A DNA stretch of 64,000 bases from Actinopolymorpha alba DSM 45243 (GCF_000373925.1 NZ_KB892708.1:124001-188000), one strand, 5' to 3'; positions 10,610-20,010 are shown, counted from the stretch's first letter. A program made the numbers and translations. Notes: generated by a model not told the origin, from the sequence alone.

Positions 10610-11017
10610 TCACGTCGCCGGCCACACCGGACGCACGCCGCACTTCAGTCGATTGGCGGCTCGGGCCAAACGTGCGTCACAGGTGACGAGGGGGGCGTCG
10701 AAGTGTTCGGCGACCGCGACGTAGGCGGCGTCGTAACCACTCAGGGAGTCGCGTAAAGACCACATCCGCGTCAGGAACGGTTGAACCCGGAGGAGCTCGA
10801 TCGTCAAGGATCGCAAGGCGTCAAGCGCCCAGTGGGCGCGCTCCTCGTCCAGCTTGCCGCACCGGTGTCGGCCGCGGATGGCGTTGAAGGTCTCGGCGAT
10901 CAGGTGCTCGGGTGCCACCCACTGGCTGTCTCGAGCGAGTTCGGTGCGGCTGTTGACACCGCCGGGTCCGTCGCCGGTGAGCGCTTCGGTGAGCACTGAG
11001 GCATCGACGACGATCAC
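10610..11017 (-). CDS. PIN-domain ribonuclease toxin, VapC family
   Basis: 135-aa single PIN domain, the usual VapC length. The acidic active-site residues are all visible: Asp5 (VDASV), Glu42 (IAETFN), Asp96 (GYDAAY) and Asp114 (TCDARL). These bind Mg/Mn to cleave RNA, in characterised VapCs usually tRNA or the sarcin-ricin loop of 23S rRNA. GTG start overlaps the antitoxin stop (GTGA), so toxin translation is coupled to antitoxin translation. It ends 4 bp after the convergent rarA stop. RNA target cannot be predicted. Confidence 0.88.
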   Translation of the reverse strand: MIVVDASVLTEALTGDGPGGVNSRTELARDSQWVAPEHLIAETFNAIRGRHRCGKLDEERAHWALDALRSLTIELLRVQPFLTRMWSLRDSLSGYDAAYVAVAEHFDAPLVTCDARLARAANRLKCGVRPVWPAT

Positions 11018-11310
11018 GGAGTGCTGTGCCCCTTCTCCCCGGCGTCTGGGTCGTGATGCGAGTCCCGCTCGGCACGAGCCTCGTCGATCAGTTGCCGCGC
11101 CTCGGCGGCCGTGAGTCGTGAGCCGTCGGTCCGACCTTCGGCTTCGCGGAGGATCGCCAGGTTGCGCGCGTAGCCGGCTTCGCGTTCGAGGAGTGCGAGA
11201 AGGTACGCCTGGAGTGACTGCCCCCGCGCCCTGGCAGCCGCGACGAGGGCGTCGCGGACCTCGTCAGGCACATCGCGGATCTGGAGCGCGACCATGCATG
11301 CACTATACAT
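11014..11310 (-). CDS. Ribbon-helix-helix antitoxin, VapB/FitA-like
   Basis: 98 aa. The ribbon-helix-helix segment is near the N-terminus (MVALQIRDVPDEVRDALV, then ARGQSLQAYLLALLEREA); the acidic C-terminus should wrap the PIN toxin. Two ATGs are possible: 11310 and 11295. I choose 11310 because AAGGAGG sits 5 nt before it, whereas the second would be 20 nt away; the RHH fold itself only needs the second. Stop overlaps the toxin GTG. It should neutralise VapC and, with it, repress its own promoter (see phased repeats at the start codon). Confidence 0.85.
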   Translation of the reverse strand: MYSACMVALQIRDVPDEVRDALVAAARARGQSLQAYLLALLEREAGYARNLAILREAEGRTDGSRLTAAEARQLIDEARAERDSHHDPDAGEKGHSTP

Positions 11311-11322
11311 GCACGCCTCCTT
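11293..11322 (-). promoter_or_regulatory. Strong SD and phased repeats at the antitoxin start
   Basis: On the minus strand AAGGAGG (11316-11322) precedes the ATG at 11310 by 5 nt. Across the start region the heptamer GTGCATG occurs twice exactly 11 bp apart (11308-11314 and 11297-11303), with a related ATGCATG overlapping the second copy at 11293-11299. One-turn spacing on the same DNA face is what an RHH antitoxin would need, so this is a candidate autoregulatory operator. Confidence 0.5.
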
Positions 11323-11525
11323 GGGGTCGGCGGATCAAGCAATCGACAATCTCCACGGTGACAGCCGCGGAGCGCTCGGCCCGCGCGTGGCGGCGTACCT
11401 GTGGACGGATACGCCAACCGCGGCATTGTGGACGAAATCGCGGCCGTCGACCTGCCGGAGCAAGGACGATGTCATCGCCGCGACACGGCGCGTAGGGGCA
11501 ACGTACGTCGCGCTCCCGACCGTTA

Positions 11526-11531
11526 TAGGTT
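11526..11531 (+). promoter_or_regulatory. Possible -10 element for the DUF948 gene
   Basis: TAGGTT (within TTATAGGTTT) ends 8 nt before the ATG at 11540, with no SD between. This suggests a transcript with almost no leader. Confidence 0.35.
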
Positions 11532-11539
11532 TGGACGCC

Positions 11540-11959
11540 ATGACTGCCGGTGAGATCGCGGGGTTGATCGCGGCCGCTGCCCTGCTGCTGCTCGTGGGGC
11601 TGCTGGCCTACCCCATCCTGAAGCTGGGCAAGGTGCTCGACGAGACCCGCCTGCTGGTACGCGGCGTATCCGACCAGAGCGTACCGTTGCTCGGAGAGGT
11701 CACGACCACGGTCACGACCACCAACGCACAGCTCGCCAGGGTGGACGCGATCACATCGCGGGCCGAGACGGTCTCCGACAATGTCGCTGGCCTGTCGTCG
11801 TTGTTCGCCGCCACCCTCGGCGGCCCCCTGGTCAAGATCGCGGCGTTCTCCTACGGCGTACGCCGGGCGATGGTCGCGCACGACCGTCGTGACATCGAAC
11901 GCCAGGTCAGGTCCGAGATGCGGGGCGGCCGGCGCAAGAAGGGAGCCGAGGCACGATGA
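11540..11959 (+). CDS. DUF948 family membrane-anchored protein
   Basis: 139 aa. One TM helix at about residues 5-25 (IAGLIAAAALLLLVGLLAYPILKL, abridged here to its core) is followed by a long helical region (LLVRGVSDQSVPLLGEVTTT...) and a very basic C-terminus ([12 protein letters not shown]). This matches DUF948 proteins found before alaS in many actinobacteria. Function unknown. The ATG at 11540 is used because upstream in-frame sequence is not protein-like and would run antisense through the antitoxin promoter. Its stop overlaps the next ATG. Confidence 0.8.
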   Translation: MTAGEIAGLIAAAALLLLVGLLAYPILKLGKVLDETRLLVRGVSDQSVPLLGEVTTTVTTTNAQLARVDAITSRAETVSDNVAGLSSLFAATLGGPLVKIAAFSYGVRRAMVAHDRRDIERQVRSEMRGGRRKKGAEAR

Positions 11960-12255
11960 AGCGCCTGTTCTGGGTGGTGGTTGGAGCCGCTGTCGGCGTG
12001 CTCGTCGTCCGGAAGGTCTCCCAGAAGGCCGAGCAGTTCACGCCACAGGGTGTGGCGAAGCAGGTCGCCGGGCTGGGCACGGCGATCAGGGCATTCGGGG
12101 AGGAGGTTCGGGCAGGCATGGACGCACGTGAGGCCGAGTTGCGCGACGCGCTCGCGCTCGATGGCCGCCAACCCAACGGACACCCGGGGCTGGACGCGGA
12201 CGCCGCCGCTCGCCTGACCCGCGACCCCAACTCGACGTGGAGGGACACTCGCTGA
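11956..12255 (+). CDS. Small conserved membrane-anchored protein (DUF6167-like)
   Basis: 99 aa. A short N-terminal TM segment ([18 protein letters not shown], about 4-21) precedes a soluble helical tail ([30 protein letters not shown]). Proteins of this shape sit between the DUF948 gene and alaS in actinobacteria. ATGA overlap upstream and TGATG overlap with alaS show a three-gene translational unit. Function unknown; a shared membrane role with the DUF948 protein is inferred only from linkage. Confidence 0.78.
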   Translation: MKRLFWVVVGAAVGVLVVRKVSQKAEQFTPQGVAKQVAGLGTAIRAFGEEVRAGMDAREAELRDALALDGRQPNGHPGLDADAAARLTRDPNSTWRDTR

Positions 12256-14933
12256 TGGAGACGGCGGAAATTCGCCGACGCTTCCTGCGCTTCTTCGAAG
12301 AACGCGGGCACACCGTCGTACCCTCGGCCTCTCTGCTGGTCGACGATCCCAACCTGCTGTTCGTCAACGCCGGCATGGTGCCGTTCAAGCCCTATCTCCT
12401 GGGGCAGCAGACGCCGCCGTACCCCCGGGCCACCAGCGTGCAGAAGTGCGTACGGACCGGCGACATCGAAGAGGTCGGCAAGACCACCCGGCACGGCACG
12501 TTCTTCCAGATGAACGGCAACTTCTCGTTCGGGGACTACTTCAAGGCGCGGGCCATCGAGCTGGCCTGGGAGCTGGTCACCAAGCCCCAGTCAGAGGGCG
12601 GGCTCGGCTTCGACGAGGCGCGGCTCTACCCGAGCGTCTTCCACGAGGACGACGAGGCGATCGCTCTGTGGAAGCAGATCGCTGGCATGTCAGACGACCG
12701 GATCCCCCGCCTTGGCATGCGGGACAACTTCTGGTCGATGGGTGTGCCTGGTCCTTGCGGCCCCTGCTCCGAGATCCTCTTCGACCTCGGCCCTGACTAC
12801 GGCGCCGACGGCGACTGGACCAACGGCGACCGCTACATGGAGATCTGGAACCTGGTCTTCATGCAGTACGTCCGCGGTGAAGGGCCCGGCAAGGAGGGGT
12901 ACCCGATCCTGGGCGAGCTGCCCGCCCGCAACATCGACACCGGGATGGGTCTCGAGCGGGTCGCCTACCTCCTCCAGGGCGTCGACAACATCTACGAGAA
13001 CGACGAGATCCGGCCGGTCCTCGAGCGGGCGACCGAGCTGTCCGGCCGTAAGTACGGCGTCGACCACGACTCCGACGTACGCCTACGCGTGGTGGCCGAC
13101 CACGTCCGCTCGGCGATGATGATGGTCAGCGACGGCGTCACCCCGAGCAACGAGGGTCGCGGCTACGTCCTTCGCCGGATCATCCGCCGGGCGGTCAACC
13201 AGATGCGGCTGCTCGGCGTCGACGAGAGCACGATGCCGCAGCTGCTGCCGGTCAGCCTGTCCAGGATGAAGCTGTCCTACCCCGAGCTGGAGCGGGACTG
13301 GCAGCGGATCAGCTCCGTCGTCTACGCGGAGGAGGAGACCTTCCTCGGGACGCTCAAGACGGGTACGCAGATCTTCGACCTCGCGGTCGACGAGACCCGG
13401 CGTGACGGCGGTGCCGTGCTGGCCGGCGATAAGGCGTTCCAGCTGCACGACACGTACGGCTTCCCGATCGACCTGACCCTGGAGATGGCGGCCGAACGCG
13501 GGCTCGCCGTCGATGAGGAGGGCTTCCGCCGCCTGATGGCGGAGCAGCGCCAGCGGGCCAAGCAGGACGCGGCCGCACGGAAGTCCGCGCACGCCGACCT
13601 GTCCGCCTACCGCGGTGTGGCCGACACGTTGGGCCGGTCCGTGGAGTTCACCGGCTACGACGAGGTGGTCTCCGACGCGCAGATCGCGGGCCTGATCCGG
13701 GACGGCGAACCAGCCACGGCGGCCCATGAGGGCGACACGATCGAGCTCGTGCTCGACCGCACGCCGTTCTACGCCGAAGGCGGTGGGCAGCTCGCCGACG
13801 AGGGCGTCATCGAGTTGGCCAACGGCGCGCGGCTCGTGGTCCACGACGTCCAGTCGCCGTTGACGGGGCTCATCGTCCACCAGGCGAAGGTCCTCGAGGG
13901 CGAGGTCCTCCTGGGCCAGCCGGCGCACGCGCTGGTCGACATCGAGCGCCGCCGGGCGATCTCGCGGGCGCACACCGCGACCCACATGGTCCACAAGGCG
14001 TTCCGCGAGGCGCTGGGCGAGACCGCGGCGCAGGCGGGTTCGGAGAACGCACCCGGCCGGTTCCGCTTCGACTTCAACGCCACCGGTCCAGTGCCGCCGA
14101 GCGTGCTGGCGGAGGCGGAGGAGCGCGTCAACGACCTCCTGCTGGCCGACCTGCCGGTGACGGCCGAGGTGATGCCGATCAACGACGCCCGGGACCTGGG
14201 CGCGCTGGCGTTGTTCGGCGAGAAGTACGGCAACGAGGTACGTGTCATCTCGGTCGGTGACTGGGCGCGCGAGCTCTGCGGCGGCACGCACGCGGGCCGG
14301 TCCGGCCAGCTGGGTGTGGTGAAGCTGCTCTCGGAGTCCTCGATCGGTGCCGGCGTGCGCCGGGTCGAGGCGCTGGTCGGCGCCGACGCCTACCGCTTCC
14401 TCGCCCGTGAGCACGTCCTGCTCGGGCAACTCGCGGAGGCGTTGAAGGCCCGGCCGGAGGAGCTGCCGGAGCGGGTCGCGGGCATCGTCGACCGGCTCCG
14501 GGTCGCCGAGAAGGAGCTCGAGCGCATCCGCGTCCAGCAGGTGTTGGCCGCGGCCGGCGAGCTGGCGGCCAGCCCCAAGGACGTCTTCGGGGTTTCCATG
14601 GTGGCGCGAGAGCTTCCCGAGGGCGCGTCCGCCGGAGACCTGCGCAAGCTGGCCCTGGACGTGCGCGGCCGGCTGCCGTCTGACAAGCCTGCCGTCGTGG
14701 CACTCGTCGGCGCCTCTGGCGGCCGTCCGTCCGTCGTTGTCGCACTCAACGACGAGGCACGCAACTGGCGGCTGTCGGCGGGCGAGCTGGTCAAGCTGGC
14801 CGCCGGCGTGCTGGGCGGCGGTGGCGGCGGTAAGGACGATGTCGCTCAGGGCGGTGGTACCGACCCGGCGAAGGCGGACGAGGCGCTGCGACAGGTCGAG
14901 CACGCCGTAGGGACGCGGGTCACGAGTAGCTGA
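12255..14933 (+). CDS. alaS: Alanyl-tRNA synthetase
   Basis: 892 aa. Class II catalytic domain begins [19 protein letters not shown]; the editing domain holds the zinc/active-site set His573 and His577 (HTATH), Cys675 and His679 (CGGTH) that clears Ser/Gly-tRNA; a C-terminal DHHA1/C-Ala domain ends in the glycine-rich [14 protein letters not shown]. The ATG at 12255 (TGATG overlap) is chosen over a GTG 18 nt upstream because the family start [10 protein letters not shown] fits and GGAGGG lies 8 nt before it. Confidence 0.97.
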   Translation: METAEIRRRFLRFFEERGHTVVPSASLLVDDPNLLFVNAGMVPFKPYLLGQQTPPYPRATSVQKCVRTGDIEEVGKTTRHGTFFQMNGNFSFGDYFKARAIELAWELVTKPQSEGGLGFDEARLYPSVFHEDDEAIALWKQIAGMSDDRIPRLGMRDNFWSMGVPGPCGPCSEILFDLGPDYGADGDWTNGDRYMEIWNLVFMQYVRGEGPGKEGYPILGELPARNIDTGMGLERVAYLLQGVDNIYENDEIRPVLERATELSGRKYGVDHDSDVRLRVVADHVRSAMMMVSDGVTPSNEGRGYVLRRIIRRAVNQMRLLGVDESTMPQLLPVSLSRMKLSYPELERDWQRISSVVYAEEETFLGTLKTGTQIFDLAVDETRRDGGAVLAGDKAFQLHDTYGFPIDLTLEMAAERGLAVDEEGFRRLMAEQRQRAKQDAAARKSAHADLSAYRGVADTLGRSVEFTGYDEVVSDAQIAGLIRDGEPATAAHEGDTIELVLDRTPFYAEGGGQLADEGVIELANGARLVVHDVQSPLTGLIVHQAKVLEGEVLLGQPAHALVDIERRRAISRAHTATHMVHKAFREALGETAAQAGSENAPGRFRFDFNATGPVPPSVLAEAEERVNDLLLADLPVTAEVMPINDARDLGALALFGEKYGNEVRVISVGDWARELCGGTHAGRSGQLGVVKLLSESSIGAGVRRVEALVGADAYRFLAREHVLLGQLAEALKARPEELPERVAGIVDRLRVAEKELERIRVQQVLAAAGELAASPKDVFGVSMVARELPEGASAGDLRKLALDVRGRLPSDKPAVVALVGASGGRPSVVVALNDEARNWRLSAGELVKLAAGVLGGGGGGKDDVAQGGGTDPAKADEALRQVEHAVGTRVTSS

Positions 14934-14949
14934 CGGGCAGGCGCGGGCG

Positions 14950-15453
14950 ATGCGTGGCGGCGTCCGGCTCGGAGTCGACCTGGGCGAGGTCCGGATCGGG
15001 GTGGCCCGATCCGACCCGTCCGGTCTGCTGGCTGTGCCCGTCGAGACGGTTCCTCGCGGCGAGGGTGACCTCGACCGGCTCGCGGCGCTCGTCGCGGAGG
15101 TCGAGGCCGTTGAGGTGGTCGTCGGCCTCCCCGTCTCTCTCTCGGGGGGCGAGGGACCTGCCGCGCAGAAGGTGAGAGACTTCGCCCGCGAACTCGCCGT
15201 GCACGTCGCACCGGTCCCGATCCGGCTGGTCGACGAGCGGCTGTCCACGGTGAGCGCGCAGCAGGGCTTCCGGGAGCAGGGATTGTCGATCCGCAGAACG
15301 CGGTCACGTATCGACCAGGCCGCGGCTGCGATCATCCTCCAGAGCGCCTTGGACGCCGAGCGTTCGACCGGCAAGCCGCCTGGGATCATCGTCGGTCAGC
15401 GCAGAGGCAGGAGCCGGGCGCGCACGGATGTGAAAGGGAAGGACCACCAGTGA
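14950..15453 (+). CDS. ruvX: Holliday junction resolvase-like / pre-16S rRNA nuclease YqgF
   Basis: 167-aa RNase H-fold protein. Asp10 in GVDLG is the first metal ligand; VVGLPVSLSGGEG, LVDERLST and the C-terminal RIDQAAAAIIL complete the family motifs. E. coli YqgF matures the 5' end of 16S rRNA; a resolvase role has also been proposed. Starts 16 nt after alaS, the conserved pairing, and its stop overlaps the mltG GTG. Confidence 0.92.
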   Translation: MRGGVRLGVDLGEVRIGVARSDPSGLLAVPVETVPRGEGDLDRLAALVAEVEAVEVVVGLPVSLSGGEGPAAQKVRDFARELAVHVAPVPIRLVDERLSTVSAQQGFREQGLSIRRTRSRIDQAAAAIILQSALDAERSTGKPPGIIVGQRRGRSRARTDVKGKDHQ

Positions 15454-16553
15454 GTGAGCTCGGGTTCCGCACTTCCGGTCGCGTACGGCACAGGCGTGGA
15501 CGCGGGTGCTTCGCCGTCCTGGCGGCGGTGGTAGTCATTGGCGCAGCCGCCGCGTTCGTTGCCGTGAAGGGGCAGTCCCTCCTGGCTGGGGCGTTCACCG
15601 TTCCCGACTACTCAGGTTCGGGCGCCGGCGAGGTCGTCGTCCAGATCAACCAGGGTGAGACGAGTCGCGAGATCGCCGCCACGCTCGAGCAGAAGAATGT
15701 GGTCAAAAGCTCGGAGGCGTTCACCCAGGCCGCGCGGCGCGACAGTCGGGCGCTGTCGATCCAGCCCGGCTTCTACCGCCTGCGTTCCCAGATGGGCGCC
15801 AAGGAAGCGCTCGGCCTGATCCTCGACCCGAACTCCCGCATCCTCGACCGGGTGACGGTCCCGGAAGGCCGGCGACTCTCCAGGGCGCTGGAGATTCTCA
15901 CCGACAAGACCAAGATCCCCGAGTCGGAGTTCACCGCGGCGCTCAAAGCCCCGCAGGACCTCGGGCTTCCGCCGTACGCGAAGGGCAAGGCCGAAGGCTT
16001 CCTGTTCCCCGAGACGTACGACATCGATCCCGGCACTAGCGCGACCTCCCTGCTACAGGAAATGACAACGCGGTACACCGACGTCACCGAAAGCCTCGGT
16101 CTTGTGCAGGGCGCCAAGGAGCTTGGCCGGACACCGCTGGAGGTGCTGACGGTGGCGAGTCTGGTGGAGGCGGAGGCGCGCCGGCCCGAGGACTTCGGCA
16201 AGGTCGCTCGGGTCATCTACAACCGGATCGAGGAGGGCCAGCGACTGCAGTTCGACTCGACGGTGCACTACGCCGCGAACGTCTCAGGTCGCGTCTCGAC
16301 GACCGCGAAGGAACGCTCGAACCCCTCGCCGTACAACACCTATGTGCACAAGGGCCTGCCACCGGGCCCGATCAACTCCCCAGGCAAGCGTGCGCTGGAG
16401 GCGGCACTGAACCCCACCCCCGGCGACTGGATGTACTTCGTGACCGTCAACCCCGACACGGGGGCGACGAAGTTCGCGCGGACGTACGCCGAGCACGAGA
16501 GGTTCGTCGCGGAGTTCCAGCGGTGGTGTCGTGCCAACGCCGACCGCTGCTGA
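15450..16553 (+). CDS. mltG: Endolytic murein transglycosylase MltG (YceG)
   Basis: 367 aa. A basic cytosolic N-terminus (RHRRGRG) precedes one TM segment (about 27-45), then a LysM-like region (VVQINQGETSREIAATLEQ) and the YceG catalytic domain. Glu240 in SLVEAEA corresponds to the catalytic Glu of the family; LPPGPINSPG is the conserved distal motif. Cleaves nascent glycan strands at the membrane. GTG start with AAGGGAAGG about 8 nt upstream, overlapping ruvX. Confidence 0.94.
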   Translation: MSELGFRTSGRVRHRRGRGCFAVLAAVVVIGAAAAFVAVKGQSLLAGAFTVPDYSGSGAGEVVVQINQGETSREIAATLEQKNVVKSSEAFTQAARRDSRALSIQPGFYRLRSQMGAKEALGLILDPNSRILDRVTVPEGRRLSRALEILTDKTKIPESEFTAALKAPQDLGLPPYAKGKAEGFLFPETYDIDPGTSATSLLQEMTTRYTDVTESLGLVQGAKELGRTPLEVLTVASLVEAEARRPEDFGKVARVIYNRIEEGQRLQFDSTVHYAANVSGRVSTTAKERSNPSPYNTYVHKGLPPGPINSPGKRALEAALNPTPGDWMYFVTVNPDTGATKFARTYAEHERFVAEFQRWCRANADRC

Positions 16554-16572
16554 CACGGACAGGTCTGTTGCT

Positions 16573-17418
16573 ATGACTCCAGATCCCGCGGTCACTCGCC
16601 GGTGTGCCGTCCTCGGGTCGCCCATCGCGCATTCGCTGTCGCCGGTGTTGCACCGCGCCGCCTATGCCGAACTCGGCCTGGACTGGCGGTACGACGCCTT
16701 CGAGGTCGACGAAGCCGGGCTCGCGGACTTCGTGGACGGGCTCGGCCCCGAGTGGCGCGGACTGTCACTCACCATGCCGCTCAAGCGGGTGGTTCTCCCT
16801 TTGTGCGATGAGGTTTCTGAGCAGGCCGCCCTCGTCGGTGCGGTCAACACCCTGCTGCTGGAGGAGGGACGGCGGACCGGCACCAACACGGATGTGCCGG
16901 GGATTGTCGCGGCGCTACGCGCGCGCGGTGTGACGTCGGTGCGGAGCCCGCTGCTCGTCGGCGTTGGTGCGACAGCAGGTTCGGCGCTCGCGGCACTCGC
17001 TGAATTCGGGACTGGCGGCGTCCGTGCGATTGCGCGGGATCCGTCACGGGCAGGTGACCTGCGTACGCTGGCGGGCAAGCTCGGTGTCGATCTGGACGTC
17101 CTGCCGTGGGACGCGGCGGCCACGTTGTCGGACCTCGATCTGGTGGTGTCGACGGTTCCGGAGGACGCCGTGGCACCGCTTGCCGGACCACTCGTTGACC
17201 GGGCGGAGGTGGTGTTCGATGTGCTCTACCATCCGTGGCCGACTCGGCTCGCGGCGGCAGCCGAGCACGCCGGCCGGCTGGTCATCGGTGGGCTCGACCT
17301 TCTCGTCCACCAGGCGGCATTGCAGGTGGAGCAGATGACGAGGCGTCCCCTCGCGCCCGTCGCGGCCATGCGGGCGGCCGGAGAGAAGGCTTTGCGGGCC
17401 CGGGGAGCTGTGCCCTAG
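16573..17418 (+). CDS. aroE: Shikimate dehydrogenase
   Basis: 281 aa, normal length; reduces 3-dehydroshikimate to shikimate with NADPH. Substrate motif GSPIAHSLSP near the N-terminus, catalytic Lys in LTMPLK, NTD motif (TNTDVPG), and a C-terminal LVIGGLDLLVHQAALQ. The nucleotide-binding loop reads GVGATAG rather than the usual GxGG(A/S), so cofactor affinity may differ. The ATG at 16573 lies 19 nt past the mltG stop; an earlier in-frame ATG at 16531 would overlap mltG. Confidence 0.93.
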   Translation: MTPDPAVTRRCAVLGSPIAHSLSPVLHRAAYAELGLDWRYDAFEVDEAGLADFVDGLGPEWRGLSLTMPLKRVVLPLCDEVSEQAALVGAVNTLLLEEGRRTGTNTDVPGIVAALRARGVTSVRSPLLVGVGATAGSALAALAEFGTGGVRAIARDPSRAGDLRTLAGKLGVDLDVLPWDAAATLSDLDLVVSTVPEDAVAPLAGPLVDRAEVVFDVLYHPWPTRLAAAAEHAGRLVIGGLDLLVHQAALQVEQMTRRPLAPVAAMRAAGEKALRARGAVP

Positions 17419-17456
17419 GCCAGAAAACCAAACGACAACCGCGTCACGGGGGAAAG

Positions 17457-18983
17457 ATGACGGGGAGAGTAGTCCAGCGGCGTGCCTTGCTTGGCGCGGC
17501 GCTGCTCACTGGAGTGGGTGCGGTAGCGGGATGCGGCCGCCAGTCAGACCTGAACGGTGCGGTGGGTCCCGCACCCGCGGACGGAGGCGGTGGATCGACC
17601 GCGCCGCCGGTCGCGTCGATACCTGCGCAGCGGTTACCCGAAGGCACCGGGAGCGGGCCGACACCCGCGGACTGGAGGGCGCTCGCCGAGAGCATCGCCG
17701 GCACCGTTATCCGGCCGGGTGATCCGCGATACCCCACGGCTCACCAGCTCTTCGACCCCGTCTACGACAGCGTCCTGCCGGCCGCGGTGGTCGAGTGCGT
17801 CCGGCCGGCGGACGTGGGGGTGACGTTGGGATTCGGGCAACGGTTCGGTCTCCCGCTCGTTGGGAGGTCCGGCGGGCACTCCTACATCGGCGCGTCGACC
17901 ACCCATGGCGGCATCATGATCGACGTACGCCCGATCGCGAAGATCGCCTTCGAACCCGGGCACGTCGCCCGGATCGGCAGTGGTGCGGAGCTCGGCGCGG
18001 TCTACAAGGCGTTGGGTGCCGAGGGGAGAGTGATCCCGGCCGGCTCGTGTCCGTCCGTCGGCATCGCGGGCCTCGCCCTGGGTGGCGGCCTGAGCCTGGC
18101 CAACCGTGCGTTCGGCCTGACCTGCGACGTGATCGAGCAGGTCCAGGTGGTCACCGCGGACGGTCAGATCCGGATCGCCAACGCCGACCAGAACCCCGAA
18201 CTCTTCTGGGCCTGCCGAGGCGGCGGAGGCGGCACGCTCGGCGTGGTGACGGCGTTCTGGTTCAAGACCGAGGCGTCGCCACTCATCGGCACCTTCCGTG
18301 CCGAGTGGGCATGGTCCAACGCCGCCAAGGTGCTGCGCGGCTGGCAGCGCTTCATCGAGGAGTCCTCCGACGAGGTGTGGGCCGACCTGCTCCTCCAGGC
18401 CAATCCCGACGGCAGCCAGTCGGCGACGGTGTTCGGACTGACCACCGACAACGATCCGGCGCCGCAGCTGGCGCGCCTGCTGCGTACGGTCGGACGCGAT
18501 CCAGTCTCGAGTTCGTACACCCTCAACCGCAGGTTCGGGCCCTCGGGCACCGACCAGCGGACCGTCTTCTATGCGGGCACCGACATCCTCGGCAACCCGC
18601 TCCCCGAGGCCGGGATCGACGCGGTGGTGGCCGCCATGAACAAGGCGGCGGCGTCCCGGCTCGCGGCGACGGCGATCTGGGACCCCCTGGGTGGCGCGGT
18701 CGGTCGGCTCGCAGTGGACGCGACGGCGTTCCCGTGGCGGAAGTCGTTCGCGTCGATCCAGTGGTACGCCACCCGCGGGCGCGCTACCGCCCAGGCGGCC
18801 CGGGACTGGATCGACGCCGGCCATCGCGCGGTTGCCACCTGGGCTGTCGGGGGATACGTCAACTACCTCGAGGCCGACCGTACGAACGGCGCGCTCTACT
18901 TCGACGGCAACGTCGAACGGCTGCGGGCAGCGAAGGCGAAGTACGACCCGAAGGACGTCTTCAAGCTGCCCTACACGCTCTGA
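17457..18983 (+). CDS. Secreted FAD-linked oxidase, berberine-bridge-enzyme type, Tat lipoprotein-like
   Basis: 508 aa. N-terminal QRRALLGAALL resembles a twin-arginine signal and ends in a lipobox with Cys26 (AVAGC), then a Gly/Ser/Pro linker. The PCMH FAD-binding domain has His141 (RSGGHS) and Cys198 (GSCPSVGIAGL), the pair that binds FAD bicovalently in BBE-like enzymes. The C-terminal BBE segment (YVNYLEADRT...YDPKDVFKLPY) is present. Such enzymes oxidise sugars, alcohols or secondary metabolites; the substrate here is unknown. GGGGG precedes the ATG. It separates aroE from the prepilin peptidase gene and looks like an insertion into the aro cluster. Confidence 0.88.
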   Translation: MTGRVVQRRALLGAALLTGVGAVAGCGRQSDLNGAVGPAPADGGGGSTAPPVASIPAQRLPEGTGSGPTPADWRALAESIAGTVIRPGDPRYPTAHQLFDPVYDSVLPAAVVECVRPADVGVTLGFGQRFGLPLVGRSGGHSYIGASTTHGGIMIDVRPIAKIAFEPGHVARIGSGAELGAVYKALGAEGRVIPAGSCPSVGIAGLALGGGLSLANRAFGLTCDVIEQVQVVTADGQIRIANADQNPELFWACRGGGGGTLGVVTAFWFKTEASPLIGTFRAEWAWSNAAKVLRGWQRFIEESSDEVWADLLLQANPDGSQSATVFGLTTDNDPAPQLARLLRTVGRDPVSSSYTLNRRFGPSGTDQRTVFYAGTDILGNPLPEAGIDAVVAAMNKAAASRLAATAIWDPLGGAVGRLAVDATAFPWRKSFASIQWYATRGRATAQAARDWIDAGHRAVATWAVGGYVNYLEADRTNGALYFDGNVERLRAAKAKYDPKDVFKLPYTL

Positions 18984-19195
18984 GGCACGCGCCAGACGAC
19001 GTGCCGCGGGCGTACCGTGCGGAGCGCGACCGGGATGGTTCCGCGAGGCCGCGGGCAGCCTGTCGGGGGTGGGCCGGTTCTTGGGGGGCTGGCCACCTCC
19101 GGCAGGCGGGTGACGGTTGTTTCGCCTCGCGGCGTGACGTGGCGAGCGGATGGCCGCCAGTCCCGGCCGAGCAGCGAACGCGTGCCCTCGGCCAC

Positions 19196-19201
19196 TAGGC
19201 T
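19196..19201 (+). promoter_or_regulatory. Likely -10 element for the prepilin peptidase gene
   Basis: TAGGCT ends 8 nt before the GTG at 19210, with no SD, consistent with a leaderless or near-leaderless transcript. The 200 bp upstream (18984-19195) hold no other feature I can support. Confidence 0.4.
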
Positions 19202-19209
19202 CGCGGCTC

Positions 19210-19926
19210 GTGACGGCGTGGGAGTTCGGTGTGATCCTCGGCAGTGCCGCGCTGGGTGGCCTCGCCGGTGGGTTGATCCCGGCCTGGGTGGCCAGGCTTC
19301 CCGAGCCGGCGTCCGTCGACAGCGCCGACCCCGAGAAGCCGCCGTACGCCGTGCTGGCCGGATGGCCGCCCCTACGGGCGGTGGCCGTGCTCGTGACCGG
19401 CGTCGTGTGGGGGCTGCTCGCCTGGCGCGTCGGCCCCGACGTGGCGCTGCCGGCGATGCTGTATCTCGCCCTCGCCGGTGTCCTCCTCGGGTACGTCGAC
19501 CTGCGGGTGCGGCTGCTCCCGAACGCCGTCGTGCTCCCGTCGTACGCCGTGGTGGCCGTCCTGCTCACGCTGGCCGCGCTCGTGTCGGGGGAGTGGCGCC
19601 ACCTCGCCGGAGCGCTGCTTGGTGGTGCGGCCCTGTGGGCGTTCCTCGCGCTCCTCGGGCTGCTGTCGCCGTCGGGAATGGGGTTCGGGGACGTCAAGCT
19701 GGGCGGCGTTCTGGGCTTGGGGCTCGGCTGGTTCGGGATGGGGCAGGTGCTGGTCGGCACTGTCCTCGCGTTCGTGCTGGGTGCGCTGGTGAGTCTGGTC
19801 CTGATCGTGGCCAGGCGGGCGACCCGGCGCTCGGCGATTCCGTTCGGCCCGTTCCTCATCCTGGGCTTCCTGCTCGCCGTGATGTACGGCGATGAGGTCG
19901 TCCGGTGGTATCTGTCCCGGTCCTGA
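19210..19926 (+). CDS. Prepilin peptidase (A24 domain only)
   Basis: 238-aa polytopic membrane aspartic peptidase that would process type IV pilin-like or Tad/Flp leader peptides. The two catalytic aspartates are Asp97 (YVDLR) and Asp161 (FGDVK in GMGFGDVKLG). The N-terminal Cys-rich methyltransferase domain of full-length PilD is absent: there are no CxxC pairs. No pilin or secretion ATPase gene is in the window, so its client lies elsewhere. Position just before aroC is common in actinobacteria. Confidence 0.88.
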   Translation: MTAWEFGVILGSAALGGLAGGLIPAWVARLPEPASVDSADPEKPPYAVLAGWPPLRAVAVLVTGVVWGLLAWRVGPDVALPAMLYLALAGVLLGYVDLRVRLLPNAVVLPSYAVVAVLLTLAALVSGEWRHLAGALLGGAALWAFLALLGLLSPSGMGFGDVKLGGVLGLGLGWFGMGQVLVGTVLAFVLGALVSLVLIVARRATRRSAIPFGPFLILGFLLAVMYGDEVVRWYLSRS

Positions 19927-20010
19927 GGGATTGATCCCAGCTGGGGCCCGTCCGCGGTCGTGGCTGGACCGCCGCAAGACCCGCGCCCACCGCGTGAAAG
20001 ACTTTCCGCC

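Noticed and set aside
13083-15389. 768-codon minus-strand open frame opposite alaS and ruvX
   Set aside because: Same GC-bias shadow; both sense genes have intact family motifs.
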